The notes under the pieces were generated by a model. The model did no database searches. It was not told the DNA's origin and saw nothing but the letters and a program-made list of their open reading frames with translations. A program made the translations under genes and the position numbers. Shown piece after piece: positions 18,181 to 27,559 of a stretch of DNA of 64,000 bases (position 1 is the first letter of the stretch; the number at the start of each line of letters is the position of its first letter). Origin of the DNA: Planctomonas psychrotolerans (GTDB lineage Bacteria > Actinomycetota > Actinomycetes > Actinomycetales > Microbacteriaceae); the NCBI RefSeq assembly GCF_008642235.1, contig NZ_SJEV01000001.1, forward strand, positions 2,436,400 through 2,500,399, given 5' to 3'.

Positions 18181-19353
18181 TCAGTCGAGGAGCAGGATCT
18201 CCACCCGGCGATTCAGCTGCTGCGCCGCGGGATCAGGGGCACCATCCGGCCCGGTCTCGGCGCGGAGCGGCTCGGCCTCCCCGAGACCGCGGGCGTCGAG
18301 AGAGTCGGCGGACACACCCGATTCGATCAGCAGGTCGCGCACGGCGCCCGCCCGCCGGTCCGACAGGTCGAGGTTGTACGCGTCGTCGCCCACCGAGTCG
18401 GTGTGACCGGTGATCTGCGCGTGCGGCGAGCCGAGCGCGTCGAGCAGCGCCGCCACCCGTTGCAGGTGCTCCTGGCCGTTCGGCTGGATGTTCACGCTGT
18501 CGAAGTCGAAGACCACGTTCGAGTCGAGCCGGATGACCGTGCCGCACACGGTACCCGACGGTTCCACGACGGTGACGGCGGGAACGGGCGGGAAGAGCGG
18601 GAGGCCGTCGGTCAGCACGGACTGCACGACGGCGACCCGGTCGGCGTCCCCGTCCCCGAACAGCTCGCCCGCGGCGTTCATCGACAGCCGCATCGACCCG
18701 TCCTCGTAGCCGCCGGCTCCGGTGCCGTCGATCCAGACCCGCGTCGTGTCGTCCTCGTAGGAACCGGAGCCGTCGGCACGGACGCTGTACCGGGCGTCCC
18801 CGCTCTTGTAGGTGCCCGAGCCATCGGCGGCGACCGAGACCCGCGTCTCGCCGTCGTCGTACACGCCTGCGCCGTCGGGGAGCACCGCGACGTGCACGTC
18901 CGGGGCCTCGTAGTTGCCGGTGCCGTCGGCCGCGACGGTGATGCTCGTGGTCTCGTCCTCGAAGTGCTGTGTCGCGCCGGTCACCGGGGTGCCGCTATCC
19001 GCCGCGCTGGCATCGCCCGCGTCTGTGCACCGCGCATCCAGCACGGCGATGCCCTCGTACAGCCCCGGGGGCACGTCGAGCTCGCCCGAGATGCGCTGGT
19101 TCTCCGCCGTGGTGAGCAGCTGGGTCGGAATGGTGAAGGCCGGCACGGGCGGCAGGGTGAGGGTTCGGCGCAGGTCGGCCTCGAACTCCGCCGTCTCGGC
19201 CGCAGCCGCTTCCGCGGCCGCCTCGTCGGCACCGGCCGTGCCCGACGGCGTCGAGGCGGGGTCCGCGGAACCGGGGCCGGCGGGGGTGGCCTCGGCGGTG
19301 CACGCTGTGATGGCGAGTGTCAAAAGCAGCACGGGGACGAGAAGCGAACGCAT
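18181..19353 (-). CDS. OmpA-domain lipoprotein with a six-repeat central region
   Basis: A 390-residue predicted lipoprotein: signal peptide with ITAC, lipidated Cys18, then an Ala/Pro/Ser linker. Residues about 136-232 hold six imperfect 16-18-residue repeats with the core ADGSGxYEDG followed by an R-V-S-V strand. The C-terminus (about 275-388) is an OmpA/MotB-like peptidoglycan-binding domain with FDFDSVNIQP, ITGHTDSVGDDAYNLDLSDRRA and NRRVEI. The start at 19353 is chosen because it gives a proper signal peptide; a longer frame from 19461 adds 36 unlikely residues. Presumably it links membrane and cell wall. It converges on the Tad operon; a functional link is possible but unproven. Confidence 0.85.
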   Translation of the reverse strand: MRSLLVPVLLLTLAITACTAEATPAGPGSADPASTPSGTAGADEAAAEAAAAETAEFEADLRRTLTLPPVPAFTIPTQLLTTAENQRISGELDVPPGLYEGIAVLDARCTDAGDASAADSGTPVTGATQHFEDETTSITVAADGTGNYEAPDVHVAVLPDGAGVYDDGETRVSVAADGSGTYKSGDARYSVRADGSGSYEDDTTRVWIDGTGAGGYEDGSMRLSMNAAGELFGDGDADRVAVVQSVLTDGLPLFPPVPAVTVVEPSGTVCGTVIRLDSNVVFDFDSVNIQPNGQEHLQRVAALLDALGSPHAQITGHTDSVGDDAYNLDLSDRRAGAVRDLLIESGVSADSLDARGLGEAEPLRAETGPDGAPDPAAQQLNRRVEILLLD

Positions 19354-19586
19354 TCGGGTATGCCTTCCGTGACGGCTCGCGACGGGGGAATCGCGAACGA
19401 GCTTCGGGACGTGTGGGCGGGACGGGTGAGCGTGGGGAAAAGTCCCGCGAAGTATAGCCACAGCCGGTGTCCGGCTCGCATCCGTGCCGACCGCCTCGCA
19501 AGGCCGCGATCAGGGTCCGTCGATCCAGCTCTTGCGACCCGGCCAAGGCGCGAGGGCGTGCGCACGGGCTCCGCGCGACCGTCGGG

Positions 19587-20864
19587 TCACGCCTCCGGCG
19601 GCGTCTCGTCCCGCTTCCGCCACGGCACGTAGCGGGGCACGTACCGGGCGAAGATGGCGGCGCCGATGAGTCCGAACACGCTCATCACGCCGCTCGCGAT
19701 CGACAGCGAGGCCACGGCGGTGAGCAGGGAGATGAGCAGGGGAGCCGCGGCGCTTCCCGCGTCGGCGGTGAACCGCCAGGCGCCGAGGAACGGCGCCGGG
19801 TTGCGCTTCGGCGCGAGGTCGGCGCCGAGAGTCATGAGGATGCCGCTGCCGATGCCGTTGGCCAGCGACAGGAAGATGGCCACCACGATGAACCACTGCA
19901 CGTTCGCGGGCAGGTCGTGGGTGAGCGACAGCGTGAAGTAGCCGACACTGAGCCCGAACAGCGACGGCATGGCGCTCCACAGGCGCCCGAAGCGATCCAT
20001 GATCTGGCCGCTCAGGTAGAACAGGGCGAAGTCCACGCCGCCCGCGATGCCGATGATCAGCGCGGTGCTCGAGTCGGAGATGCCGATGCTCACCGCCCAC
20101 AGCGGCAGCATGACCCCGCGCCCCGAGCGCAGCGCGGCCACCATCGCGGCGCCGCTGCCGAGCTTCACCAATACCCCCTTGTGGTTCCAGATGGTGCGGA
20201 ACAGCCCGTGCGCCTCCTGGGCGACGAAGCGCCCGCCCTCCGTGGTCGGCACTCCGTCGGGCCCCGCGAGCTGCTGGGCGCGGAGGATCTTCATGGGGTC
20301 GGGCAGGGCGAGCAGCACTCCGGCCGCCGCGAGGCAGGCCACGATGTGCACTCCGAATGCGACCTGCGGTGTGCCGGTCAGGTGGATGAGTCCGGCGGTC
20401 AGGAACGGGCCGATGAAGAAGCCGGCCCGGAAGATGCCGCCGAGCGTGGACAGTGCCCGCGCCCGGTAGTGCCGGGGGACGAAGCTCGTCATGAACGCAT
20501 GCCGGGCGAGCGCGAACACGGCGGTCGACAGGCCGATCAGCAAGACGCCGGCGCCGAGCACCCACGGTGACGGCGCCAGGAGGCAGACGACAAGTCCCAC
20601 CACTGAGAGCAGTGCCGCCCAGATCATCGCGGCCTTCTCACCGATCCGGCTCACCACGCTGCCGCTCGGGATGTCACCGATCAGTTCGCCGACCATGAGC
20701 ATCGCCGCGATGAAGCCGGCGATCGCCAGAGAGGCGCCCAGATCGTCGGCCACGATCGGAATGATCGGGATGATGGCGCCCTCGCCGATGGAGAACAGCA
20801 GCGTGGGGAGGAAGGCGGGGAGTGCGACAGAACGCAGCGAGAAGGGGCGCTCTGGGGAGGACAT
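19587..20864 (-). CDS. MFS transporter
   Basis: A 425-residue major facilitator with about twelve membrane segments. The loop 2-3 motif is degenerate ([13 protein letters not shown]), while [22 protein letters not shown] after helix 4 resembles drug/metabolite exporters. A central loop of about 40 residues ([17 protein letters not shown]) separates the two halves. Substrate is unknown. The start is ATG with a TAGGCT element 9 bases upstream. It is divergent from prfB, with 71 bp between starts. Confidence 0.88.
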   Translation of the reverse strand: MSSPERPFSLRSVALPAFLPTLLFSIGEGAIIPIIPIVADDLGASLAIAGFIAAMLMVGELIGDIPSGSVVSRIGEKAAMIWAALLSVVGLVVCLLAPSPWVLGAGVLLIGLSTAVFALARHAFMTSFVPRHYRARALSTLGGIFRAGFFIGPFLTAGLIHLTGTPQVAFGVHIVACLAAAGVLLALPDPMKILRAQQLAGPDGVPTTEGGRFVAQEAHGLFRTIWNHKGVLVKLGSGAAMVAALRSGRGVMLPLWAVSIGISDSSTALIIGIAGGVDFALFYLSGQIMDRFGRLWSAMPSLFGLSVGYFTLSLTHDLPANVQWFIVVAIFLSLANGIGSGILMTLGADLAPKRNPAPFLGAWRFTADAGSAAAPLLISLLTAVASLSIASGVMSVFGLIGAAIFARYVPRYVPWRKRDETPPEA

Positions 20865-20873
20865 GGCGGAGCA

Positions 20874-20879
20874 AGCCTA
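20874..20879 (-). promoter_or_regulatory. -10 element for the MFS gene
   Basis: TAGGCT on the minus strand, 9 bases before the ATG at 20864. Confidence 0.5.
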
Positions 20880-20921
20880 CGCCGGGCCCGCGCCCGCGAC
20901 CGGCACGGGCGGGCTGGCGGG

Positions 20922-20927
20922 TAGGCT
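20922..20927 (+). promoter_or_regulatory. -10 element for prfB
   Basis: TAGGCT, 8 bases before the prfB ATG; no Shine-Dalgarno. Confidence 0.55.
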
Positions 20928-20935
20928 GGACCACC

Positions 20936-22045
20936 ATGGTCGACCTGGATTTAACCGAACAGATCTCCGCCCTCCGCGCAACGTTCGCCGACATCCGCTC
21001 CGTCGTCGGGATCGATCGGCTCGAGGCCGAAGTCGCCGAACTGAGCGAGCAGGCGGGCGTCCCCGATCTCTGGGACGACAGCGAGCACGCGCAGAAAGTG
21101 ACGAGCGACCTCAGTCACCGGCAGACGGAGCTCGCCCGCATCACGAGCATCGAGCGGCGGCTCGACGACCTCGAGGTGCTCGTGGAGATGGCCGTGGACG
21201 GCGATGACGAGGAGTCCGCCGAGGAGGCCCGCGCCGAACTGGAGAGCCTGCAGAAGGTGCTCGGCGACCTCGAGGTGCACACGCTGCTGAACGGCGAGTA
21301 CGACGCCCGGTCCGCGGTCATCACCATCCGCGCCGGCGCCGGGGGCGTGGATGCCGCGGACTTCGCCGAGATGCTGCTGCGCATGTACCTCCGCTACGCC
21401 GAGCAGCACAGCTACCCGGTGAAGGTGCTCGACACCAGCTACGCGGAGGAGGCCGGCATCAAGTCCGCCACCTTCGAGGTCGACGCGCCCTACGCGTTCG
21501 GCACCCTCTCCGTGGAGGCGGGCACGCACCGGCTGGTGCGGATGAGCCCGTTCAACTCGGCCGGGAAGCGCCAGACCAGCTTCGCCGCCGTGGAGGTCGT
21601 TCCCCTGATCGAGCAGACGGAGTCGGTCGAGATCCCGGAGACCGACATCCGCGTCGACGTGTTCCGGTCCTCCGGCCCCGGTGGCCAGTCGGTCAACACC
21701 ACCGACTCCGCCGTGCGCATCACCCACCTGCCCACCGGCATCGTGGTGAGCTGCCAGAACGAGAAGAGCCAGATCCAGAACCGCGCCGCCGCGCTGCGGG
21801 TTCTGCAGTCGCGGCTGCTGCTCGTGCAGCGGGAGCAGGAGGCCGCCACCAAGAAGGAACTGGCCGGCATCATCACCGCGAGCTGGGGCGACCAGATGCG
21901 CAGCTACGTGCTCGCGCCCTACCAGATGGTGAAAGACCTGCGCACGGACTTCGAGGTCAACAACCCCTCCAACGTGTTCGACGGCGACCTCGACGGCTTC
22001 ATCGCCGCGGGCATCCGCTGGCGCAAGCAGCCGGCCGACGCGTGA
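20936..22045 (+). CDS. prfB: Peptide chain release factor 2
   Basis: A 369-residue class I release factor reading UGA and UAA. The discriminating tripeptide SPF is present in [11 protein letters not shown], and the catalytic GGQ in [16 protein letters not shown]. The gene reads through in one frame from the ATG, so there is no programmed +1 frameshift of the E. coli type. It heads the classic actinobacterial order prfB-ftsE-ftsX-smpB; ftsE has its own -10 element 85 bp downstream. Confidence 0.97.
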   Translation: MVDLDLTEQISALRATFADIRSVVGIDRLEAEVAELSEQAGVPDLWDDSEHAQKVTSDLSHRQTELARITSIERRLDDLEVLVEMAVDGDDEESAEEARAELESLQKVLGDLEVHTLLNGEYDARSAVITIRAGAGGVDAADFAEMLLRMYLRYAEQHSYPVKVLDTSYAEEAGIKSATFEVDAPYAFGTLSVEAGTHRLVRMSPFNSAGKRQTSFAAVEVVPLIEQTESVEIPETDIRVDVFRSSGPGGQSVNTTDSAVRITHLPTGIVVSCQNEKSQIQNRAAALRVLQSRLLLVQREQEAATKKELAGIITASWGDQMRSYVLAPYQMVKDLRTDFEVNNPSNVFDGDLDGFIAAGIRWRKQPADA

Positions 22046-22115
22046 GCGCCCGCGCCACGCGCCCCCAGAGCGGCGCCGAGGGTGAGTCGCTCGGCTCCCA
22101 CTCATTCGATATGCC

Positions 22116-22121
22116 TAGGCT
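22116..22121 (+). promoter_or_regulatory. -10 element for ftsE
   Basis: TAGGCT, 9 bases before the ftsE ATG. Confidence 0.5.
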
Positions 22122-22130
22122 CTTAGCGTC

Positions 22131-23288
22131 ATGATTCGGTTCGACAATGTATCCAAGGTCTATGCCGGCACCCAGAAGCCGGCCCTGGACTCGGTGGACC
22201 TCGAAATCCTGCGCGGGGAGTTCGTCTTCCTCGTCGGCGCGTCGGGGTCCGGCAAATCGAGCTTCCTGCGGCTGGTGCTGAAGGAGGACAAGCCCACGGC
22301 CGGCGCCATTCACGTGCTCGGTCAGCAGCTCAGTCAGCTCTCCAGCCGCAAGGTGCCTTACTACCGTCGGCGCCTCGGCGTGGTCTTCCAGGACTTCCGC
22401 CTACTGCCGAACAAGTCCGTGTTCGACAACGTCGCCTTCACGCTGCAGGTGATCGGCAAGTCGAAGGGCTTCATCCAGGAGGCCGTGCCCGACGTGCTCA
22501 AGATGGTGGGACTCGCGGGCAAGGCTCAGCGCCTGCCGCACGAGCTCTCCGGTGGTGAGCAGCAGCGCGTCGCGATCGCCCGCGCCGTGGTGAACAAGCC
22601 CGCCATCCTGCTCGCCGACGAACCCACCGGTAACCTCGATCCCGCCACCAGCGCCGGCATCATGCAGGTGCTCGACCGCATCAACGCCGACGGCACCACC
22701 GTGGTGATGGCCACCCACGACGCCGGCATCGTGGACTCGATGCAGCGGCGCGTGATCGAGCTCATCGGCGGGCACATCGTGCGCGACGAACGACGCGGCG
22801 CCTACGTCACCACGTCCATTCCCGTGCAGCGCGTCGGCACCGACACGTCTCCGATCTTCATCCCGCAGCCCGAAGAACCCGTCGGCGTCTTCGGTCCCGA
22901 CCGCATCATCTCGCCCGCGTCGCCCATCGGCGTGCGCCGCGTGGATCCCGAAGAGGCAGTGGCCACCACGTCCGGTACGCCGGAGCCCTCGGAGGCGACC
23001 GCCGATCGAACGACGACCGACACGCCCGCGCGCACCGCGTCGCCCGCGACGGCACCCGCACCCGCCGCCGCCACGGCCAGTAGCGGACCCGAGACGGGGA
23101 GCATCCGCCGCTTGCCCGACGGCACCGGCGCGATCGGTCTCCCCACCGTAACCGGCGCCACGGCGACGTCTCCGGCGGCGGACGGCCCCGGACTGCAGGA
23201 GCTCACGCTCGCCGAGAAGCTCGGCCTCCGCAAGGCCAGCGACACCCCCGATGACACGTCGAGCCAGGATGTGGGGCCCACCTCGTGA
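22131..23288 (+). CDS. ftsE: Cell division ATP-binding protein FtsE with long C-terminal extension
   Basis: ATPase of the FtsEX complex, which couples divisome signals to peptidoglycan hydrolases. Residues 1-230 are a normal FtsE: Walker [10 protein letters not shown] (36-44), Q-loop [10 protein letters not shown], signature LSGGEQQR, Walker [13 protein letters not shown] and switch ATHDAG. The remaining 155 residues form an extension rich in Ala, Thr, Pro and Ser that looks disordered, making the protein 385 residues against the usual 220-230. The stop overlaps the ftsX GTG. Confidence 0.96.
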   Translation: MIRFDNVSKVYAGTQKPALDSVDLEILRGEFVFLVGASGSGKSSFLRLVLKEDKPTAGAIHVLGQQLSQLSSRKVPYYRRRLGVVFQDFRLLPNKSVFDNVAFTLQVIGKSKGFIQEAVPDVLKMVGLAGKAQRLPHELSGGEQQRVAIARAVVNKPAILLADEPTGNLDPATSAGIMQVLDRINADGTTVVMATHDAGIVDSMQRRVIELIGGHIVRDERRGAYVTTSIPVQRVGTDTSPIFIPQPEEPVGVFGPDRIISPASPIGVRRVDPEEAVATTSGTPEPSEATADRTTTDTPARTASPATAPAPAAATASSGPETGSIRRLPDGTGAIGLPTVTGATATSPAADGPGLQELTLAEKLGLRKASDTPDDTSSQDVGPTS

Positions 23289-24199
23289 GATTCGCACTCG
23301 TCTGGTCGGAAGTGACCCACGGGCTCCGTCGCAATGTGAGCATGGTCGTCTCCGTCATCCTGGTGACCTTCATCTCGCTCACCTTCGTGGGCGCGGCCGT
23401 GCTGCTGCAGATGCAGATCGGCCAGATGAAGAACTTTTGGTACGACCGCGCGCAGGTGGCCATCGACATGTGCACCGACACGTCGGCGGGGGACAACTGC
23501 ATCAACGGCGCGGCGACGGAGGAGCAGATCTCTGCGGTGCGGGCGGAGCTGGAGGGCGAGACCCTCGCCCCCTTCATCGACGACTACTACTTCGAGGATC
23601 GCGAGCAGGCGTTCGCCAACTTCCAGCAGCAGTTCCGCGGCGACCCGGTGGCCGAGTACGTGACCCCGGAGTTCCTCAACGAGGCGTTCTGGGTGAACCT
23701 GCGCGACCCGTCGCAGTCCGAGATCCTCACCGAGAGCCTCAGTTCCCTCGCGGGTGTGGAGGGGGTGACCGATCAGCGGCGTTACCTCGACCAGATCTTC
23801 GCCGTGCTGAACACGGCGAGCCTCACCGCCATCGGCATCGCGGGCCTCATGCTCGTGGCCGCCGCGCTGCTCATCGCCACGACCATCCGCCTCTCGGCCT
23901 TCAGCCGACGGCGCGAGCTCGGCATCATGCGGCTCGTCGGTGCGTCGAACCGGTTCATCCAGACCCCGTTCATCCTCGAGGGCGTGTTCGCGGCGCTCAT
24001 CGGCTCGCTGCTGGCGGGTGGTGCGACGGTGGCGATAGTGCACTACTTCGTGCAGGGGGTGCTGGGCCCGGGACTCGTGGGCACGTCGCTCGTCAACCTG
24101 CAGGACGCGCTGCTCGTGGTTCCGCTCCTTCTCGGGGTCGGGGTGGTGCTGGCCGCAGTGTCGGCGAACTTCGCGATCAGCCGCTACCTCAAGATCTAA
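23285..24199 (+). CDS. ftsX: Cell division protein FtsX
   Basis: A 304-residue membrane partner of FtsE. It has one N-terminal helix (about residues 20-43), a large extracytoplasmic loop (about 45-170) containing one Cys pair ([11 protein letters not shown]), then three membrane helices with the FtsX/MacB-type [18 protein letters not shown] between helices 2 and 3. The extracytoplasmic loop is expected to recruit a NlpC/P60 hydrolase such as RipC; no such gene is in the window. The GTG start is coupled to ftsE (GTGA). Confidence 0.95.
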   Translation: MRFALVWSEVTHGLRRNVSMVVSVILVTFISLTFVGAAVLLQMQIGQMKNFWYDRAQVAIDMCTDTSAGDNCINGAATEEQISAVRAELEGETLAPFIDDYYFEDREQAFANFQQQFRGDPVAEYVTPEFLNEAFWVNLRDPSQSEILTESLSSLAGVEGVTDQRRYLDQIFAVLNTASLTAIGIAGLMLVAAALLIATTIRLSAFSRRRELGIMRLVGASNRFIQTPFILEGVFAALIGSLLAGGATVAIVHYFVQGVLGPGLVGTSLVNLQDALLVVPLLLGVGVVLAAVSANFAISRYLKI

Positions 24200-24371
24200 C
24201 CGCGCTCCGGCGTGGGGGCCCCATCCCGGCGCTTCCAGCCCCGGTGCTCGTCGCATCCGCCGGATGCGAGCACTCCGTCCGGCTAGACTGGAGGGCTGTC
24301 CGGCGCACCGTGCGCCACGACGTCACCAACGCGACGCTCAGTTCGCGACATCGACCGCAAGGAGTGCGACC

Positions 24372-24848
24372 GTGCCAAGGGAACGTGGTGAGAAGGTGGT
24401 GGCGAGCAACCGCAAGGCGCGCCACGACTACACCATCGAGGACACCTACGAGGCCGGGCTCGTGCTCACCGGAACCGAGGTCAAGTCCCTCCGGGAGGGT
24501 CGCGCGTCACTGATCGACGGGTACTGCTTCGTCGAGCACGGCGAGGCCTGGCTCGACGCCGTGCACATTCCGGAGTACAACCAGGGCACGTGGAACAACC
24601 ACCCGCCCCGCCGTAAGCGCAAGCTGCTGCTGCACAAGGCGCAGATCCTCAAGATCCACAATCGGGTCAAAGAGGGTGGCTACACCCTCGTCCCGCTGTC
24701 CCTGTACTTCAAGGACGGCAGGGCCAAGGTGGAGATCGCCGTGGCCAAGGGCAAGCGCGAGTACGACAAGCGGCAGACACTCCGCGAGCGTCAGGACAAG
24801 CGCGAGGCCGACCGCGCCATCGCCGCCCGGCGCAACCTCGGCGACTGA
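24372..24848 (+). CDS. smpB: SsrA-binding protein SmpB
   Basis: A 158-residue partner of tmRNA in rescue of stalled ribosomes. Family motifs are visible: [20 protein letters not shown] near the start, [22 protein letters not shown], and a basic C-terminal tail ([21 protein letters not shown]). GTG at 24372 is chosen because AAGGAG lies 7 bases upstream. The tmRNA gene itself follows 1.2 kb downstream with one exporter gene in between. Confidence 0.97.
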   Translation: MPRERGEKVVASNRKARHDYTIEDTYEAGLVLTGTEVKSLREGRASLIDGYCFVEHGEAWLDAVHIPEYNQGTWNNHPPRRKRKLLLHKAQILKIHNRVKEGGYTLVPLSLYFKDGRAKVEIAVAKGKREYDKRQTLRERQDKREADRAIAARRNLGD

Positions 24849-24924
24849 CCCGACTCGACCCGGCGGCAACGGCCCTCCGAGCGTGCGTCGCTCAAAGACG
24901 CGTCGCCACGGACCGACCGCGTGG

Positions 24925-24930
24925 CACAAT
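24925..24930 (+). promoter_or_regulatory. Possible -10 element for the DMT exporter gene
   Basis: CACAAT, 6 bases before the GTG at 24937. Confidence 0.35.
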
Positions 24931-24936
24931 CGCGGG

Positions 24937-25983
24937 GTGCGCCCCGTCCTCCTCGTTCTGCTCGCCGCCGTGCTGTTCGGCACGACCGGCACCGCCCAGG
25001 CGCTCGGTGCGCCGGATGTGAATGCGGTGTCGCTCGGTTCTGCGCGGGTCGTGATCGGCGGATCCGCCCTGGCGTTGGTCGCCGTGCTGCTGTCCCGGCG
25101 GGCGAGGGTGCTGCGGGGCGGCACGTTCTCCGCTCCGGTGCGACCCGAGACCGGAGGACCGCAGGGCGTCGTTGGGGGGACCCCTGGGGGATCCACGGGC
25201 ACGAGCACCGGCACGGGTCTGATTCGAGCGGTTCGATCGGCCCGTCGTGCGGATGGGGTGATCCCTGTGCTGGTGGGAGCGTTCGGTGTGGTCGTGTACC
25301 AGCCCGCGTTCTTCCTCGGCACCGAGCGCAACGGCGTGGCCATCGGCACGCTCGTGGCGCTCGGAACGGCGCCGCTCGCGACGGGCGTGCTCGCCTGGGC
25401 GTTCGGACGCCGCTTCCCCGGCGCTCGGTGGTGCATCGCCACCACCGTCGCGGTGCTCGGACTGGCCCTGCTCGCCGGGGCGGGGAGCCTGGGCGGCCTG
25501 GGCAGCGCATCCGGCGCAGACCCGGTCGGTCTCGCCGGTTCGCTGGCTGCGGGCGTGGCGTATGCCGTGTACACGATCATGTCGAAGCGACTGCTCGACC
25601 TCGGCTGGGGGAGCGCCGACGCCATGGCTGCCGTCTTCGGGGCCGCCGCCGTGCTCGCCCTCGTGCTGGTGCTGACCACCGACGTGAGCTGGATCGGGAC
25701 CGCGCCAGGCGTCCTGACCGTGCTGTGGCTCGGACTCGTCACCGTATGCGTCGCGTATCTGCTGTTCGCGGCCGGTCTGCGGCACCTGCCGGCGGCATCC
25801 GTCGCCACGATCACCCTGGCCGAGCCACTCACCGCCGCCCTATTGGGTATCGGTCTGCTCGGTGAGACGCTGGCCCCGACATCGTGGGCCGGCCTCGCCG
25901 CGATCGCCACCGGCATCTTGATACTTCTTGTCAGCACTCGGCCCCGATCGACTGGCGGTTCGAAGCCGGTCGTCGTAAGATAG
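24937..25983 (+). CDS. EamA/DMT family exporter
   Basis: A 348-residue ten-helix drug/metabolite transporter with two EamA repeats, about residues 2-170 and 190-345. The first repeat starts LAAVLFGTTGTAQAL and the second LAAGVAYAVYTIMSKRLL. A Gly/Thr/Ser-rich 50-residue insertion lies in the first half, within a cytoplasmic loop. The second half ends LAEPLTAALLGIGLLGETL, typical of the family. Substrate is unknown. The gene sits between smpB and ssrA, which are usually closer, so it is probably an insertion into that neighbourhood. Confidence 0.88.
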   Translation: MRPVLLVLLAAVLFGTTGTAQALGAPDVNAVSLGSARVVIGGSALALVAVLLSRRARVLRGGTFSAPVRPETGGPQGVVGGTPGGSTGTSTGTGLIRAVRSARRADGVIPVLVGAFGVVVYQPAFFLGTERNGVAIGTLVALGTAPLATGVLAWAFGRRFPGARWCIATTVAVLGLALLAGAGSLGGLGSASGADPVGLAGSLAAGVAYAVYTIMSKRLLDLGWGSADAMAAVFGAAAVLALVLVLTTDVSWIGTAPGVLTVLWLGLVTVCVAYLLFAAGLRHLPAASVATITLAEPLTAALLGIGLLGETLAPTSWAGLAAIATGILILLVSTRPRSTGGSKPVVVR

Positions 25984-25987
25984 AGGG

Positions 25988-26007
25988 CTGCACCGAACGT
26001 GGTGCAG
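25988..26007 (+). terminator. Hairpin after the DMT exporter gene
   Basis: CTGCACC pairs with GGTGCAG (7 bp, 6-base loop) starting four bases after the exporter stop. There is no clear T-run, so termination is only suggested. Confidence 0.35.
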
Positions 26008-26070
26008 TGTGACAATTCCACAGCGTGACAGCGACCCACCTCGTGCCGGAACACGGCACACGGTGTGCAT

Positions 26071-26461
26071 GGGGATGATCGGTTTCGACACTGCCTGCAA
26101 AACCGGGAGAAGCGGGTCGAGGATGCGAAGTTATCTCGTTAACGCTCTTCGCAAAACACAAGTGCCAATTCCAACAGCACTGTCTCTGCCAAGGCAGACT
26201 TCGCCCTCGCGGCGTAGTTCTCCTTCGCACTAAATAGAGACCGTCAGTCCGGGAATGCTCTCTACCCGGGTTCTGGCGACATCAAGAGAGATTGCTTCCG
26301 AGTTACGCCTTAGGGCTCGGAGGGACTTGCACTATGGCTGGGCCCGTCGACCTAGATGCCTGTAGCAAAGGTCGGGGCCGAGTAAAGCGACTCAACAGGC
26401 TACGCCCGTAGAAGACTCGGAATTACAGCAGTGGACGGGGGTTCAATTCCCCCCATCTCCA
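26071..26461 (+). ncRNA. ssrA: tmRNA (SsrA)
   Basis: A 391-base transfer-messenger RNA that rescues stalled ribosomes with SmpB. The 5' end GGGGATG pairs with CATCTCC at the 3' end (one G-U pair) to form the acceptor stem, followed by discriminator A at 26461; CCA is not encoded. The T-arm GGGGGTTCAATTCCCCCC is clear. The tag reading frame runs from GCC at 26164 to TAG at 26215-26217 and encodes ANSNSTVSAKADFALAA, ending in the protease-recognised ALAA. A strong terminator hairpin follows at 26498. Confidence 0.97.
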
Positions 26462-26497
26462 CTCTCGGTCGCTGTCACGTTGCGCATGTCCACCGGG

Positions 26498-26529
26498 CCC
26501 GGCCTCCGCTTTTCTCCGCGGAGGCCGGG
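26498..26529 (+). terminator. Terminator of ssrA
   Basis: CCCGGCCTCCGC pairs perfectly with GCGGAGGCCGGG (12 bp) around the loop TTTTCTCC, 37 bases after tmRNA. The stem extends one more G-C pair; the T-tract after it is weak (TTCTC). Confidence 0.75.
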
Positions 26530-26638
26530 CTTCTCGGTGCTACGCCAACTTCCTCGATCCGCCGCGACGTCGGGTCGTTCGGGTGCCACGCCAGCCTGCT
26601 GGAGCCGCCGCGATCCGTACCGTGTGCCAGCACGCGCG

Positions 26639-26644
26639 TACTCT
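26639..26644 (+). promoter_or_regulatory. -10 element for the hypothetical gene at 26651
   Basis: TACTCT, 6 bases before the ATG. Confidence 0.45.
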
Positions 26645-26650
26645 CGCTGC

Positions 26651-26962
26651 ATGGACGCGGCAGCGCCGGAGAGGCGAACCATCCGCTTGTTCCCCGACCA
26701 CGGGCGGACGTGGCCGCTGTGGGAGAACACGACGCCCACGTGGGACGTGGGATACACGACGACCCCCGAAACGTACGGGCTCTCTCCGGATCTCACCGCC
26801 GCCCTCGCCGACTGGAACGCGTTCTGGGTCACCCATTGCGATCCGTTCGACGGGTGGGACACGCGGGAGCACCGCGACCGATGGCGCCAGCGCGGGGAGC
26901 ACCTCGCCGAGCAGCTGGGTCGCGAGGTCGCATTGTTCGCCGACGTGAGCTACGAACCGTAG
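26651..26962 (+). CDS. Conserved hypothetical protein
   Basis: A 103-residue acidic, Trp-rich soluble protein. It begins MDAAAPERRTIRLFPDHG and contains TWPLWENTTPTWDVGY, a helix-rich middle (LSPDLTAALADWNAFWVTH) and a helical end (REHRDRWRQRGEHLAEQLGREV). I recognise the pattern (R-x-L-x-P-D-x-G followed by PLW) from actinobacterial proteins of unknown function; no catalytic motif is evident. The start at 26651 has a TACTCT element 6 bases upstream. A longer frame from 26480 overlaps the tmRNA terminator and is not credible. Confidence 0.72.
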   Translation: MDAAAPERRTIRLFPDHGRTWPLWENTTPTWDVGYTTTPETYGLSPDLTAALADWNAFWVTHCDPFDGWDTREHRDRWRQRGEHLAEQLGREVALFADVSYEP

Positions 26963-26993
26963 CTCGCGAGACACGTCCGTGGGAACGGCTCGG

Positions 26994-27422
26994 TCAGTCG
27001 TCGATCGCGTCCGGGTCCTGAAGCTCAGGAGCGGCGAGATGCTCACGCATGGCGCGCAGCTTCTCGGGTGAGTGGCCCACCCAGTCGGTGAGCTCACCGA
27101 TCACCCGCACCGGCTCCCGGGTGCGATACGACCGCGTCGGATTGCCGGGGAACTTCTTGTCCGTCAGGTTGGGGTCGTCCTCCAGCGCACCCGTGGGCTC
27201 CACGATGTAGATGCGGCCCCGGCCCTCGCCGACGGCGAGCTCCGCTCCCCACGTTGCGGCATCAACTGTGGCGGTCACGTAGACGTGATTGGCCGCTCTG
27301 CCGTCCCCGAAATTCGACGAGCGACCCGGCACCACCAGGTCATCCGGGAACAGGTCGGCCTTCGTGCCATGGAAGAGCGCCCCCGACTCGTGCACCTCGA
27401 ACGGCGTCGGTTCCTGTGCCAT
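26994..27422 (-). CDS. arr: Rifampin ADP-ribosyltransferase
   Basis: A 142-residue Arr-family enzyme that ADP-ribosylates rifamycins at the C23 hydroxyl using NAD, inactivating them. The full family pattern is present: LFHGTKADL near residue 14, NHVYVTATVDAATWGAELA, GRGRIYIVEPTG, DPNLTDKKFPGNPTRSYRTREP and DWVGHSPE. The start at 27422 is supported by GAGGTGA about 6 bases upstream; longer frames run into non-coding sequence. It is a single gene on the minus strand, not linked to any mobile element, so it is probably an intrinsic chromosomal arr of the kind common in actinobacteria. Confidence 0.95.
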   Translation of the reverse strand: MAQEPTPFEVHESGALFHGTKADLFPDDLVVPGRSSNFGDGRAANHVYVTATVDAATWGAELAVGEGRGRIYIVEPTGALEDDPNLTDKKFPGNPTRSYRTREPVRVIGELTDWVGHSPEKLRAMREHLAAPELQDPDAIDD

Positions 27423-27559
27423 GTCTTCACCTCGCATTCGCCCGAGCAGGACTCTAGCCCACGGACGCTCCCCGCGTGGCAATCGCTTGCCAGTGCTGTC
27501 GGCGCCGTGGGACACTGTCGGAGACGGTGCCCACCGGTCCACGAACAGAGGAGTTCGCC

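Noticed and set aside
19354-19461. N-terminal extension of the OmpA-domain lipoprotein
   Set aside because: It would bury the signal peptide and lipobox behind 36 polar residues; the ATG at 19353 gives a normal lipoprotein start.
20936-22045. Programmed +1 frameshift in prfB
   Set aside because: The gene is open in a single frame from the ATG, with no internal UGA.
26480-26650. Upstream extension of the hypothetical gene at 26651
   Set aside because: It overlaps the tmRNA terminator hairpin and has no credible start; a TACTCT element precedes 26651.
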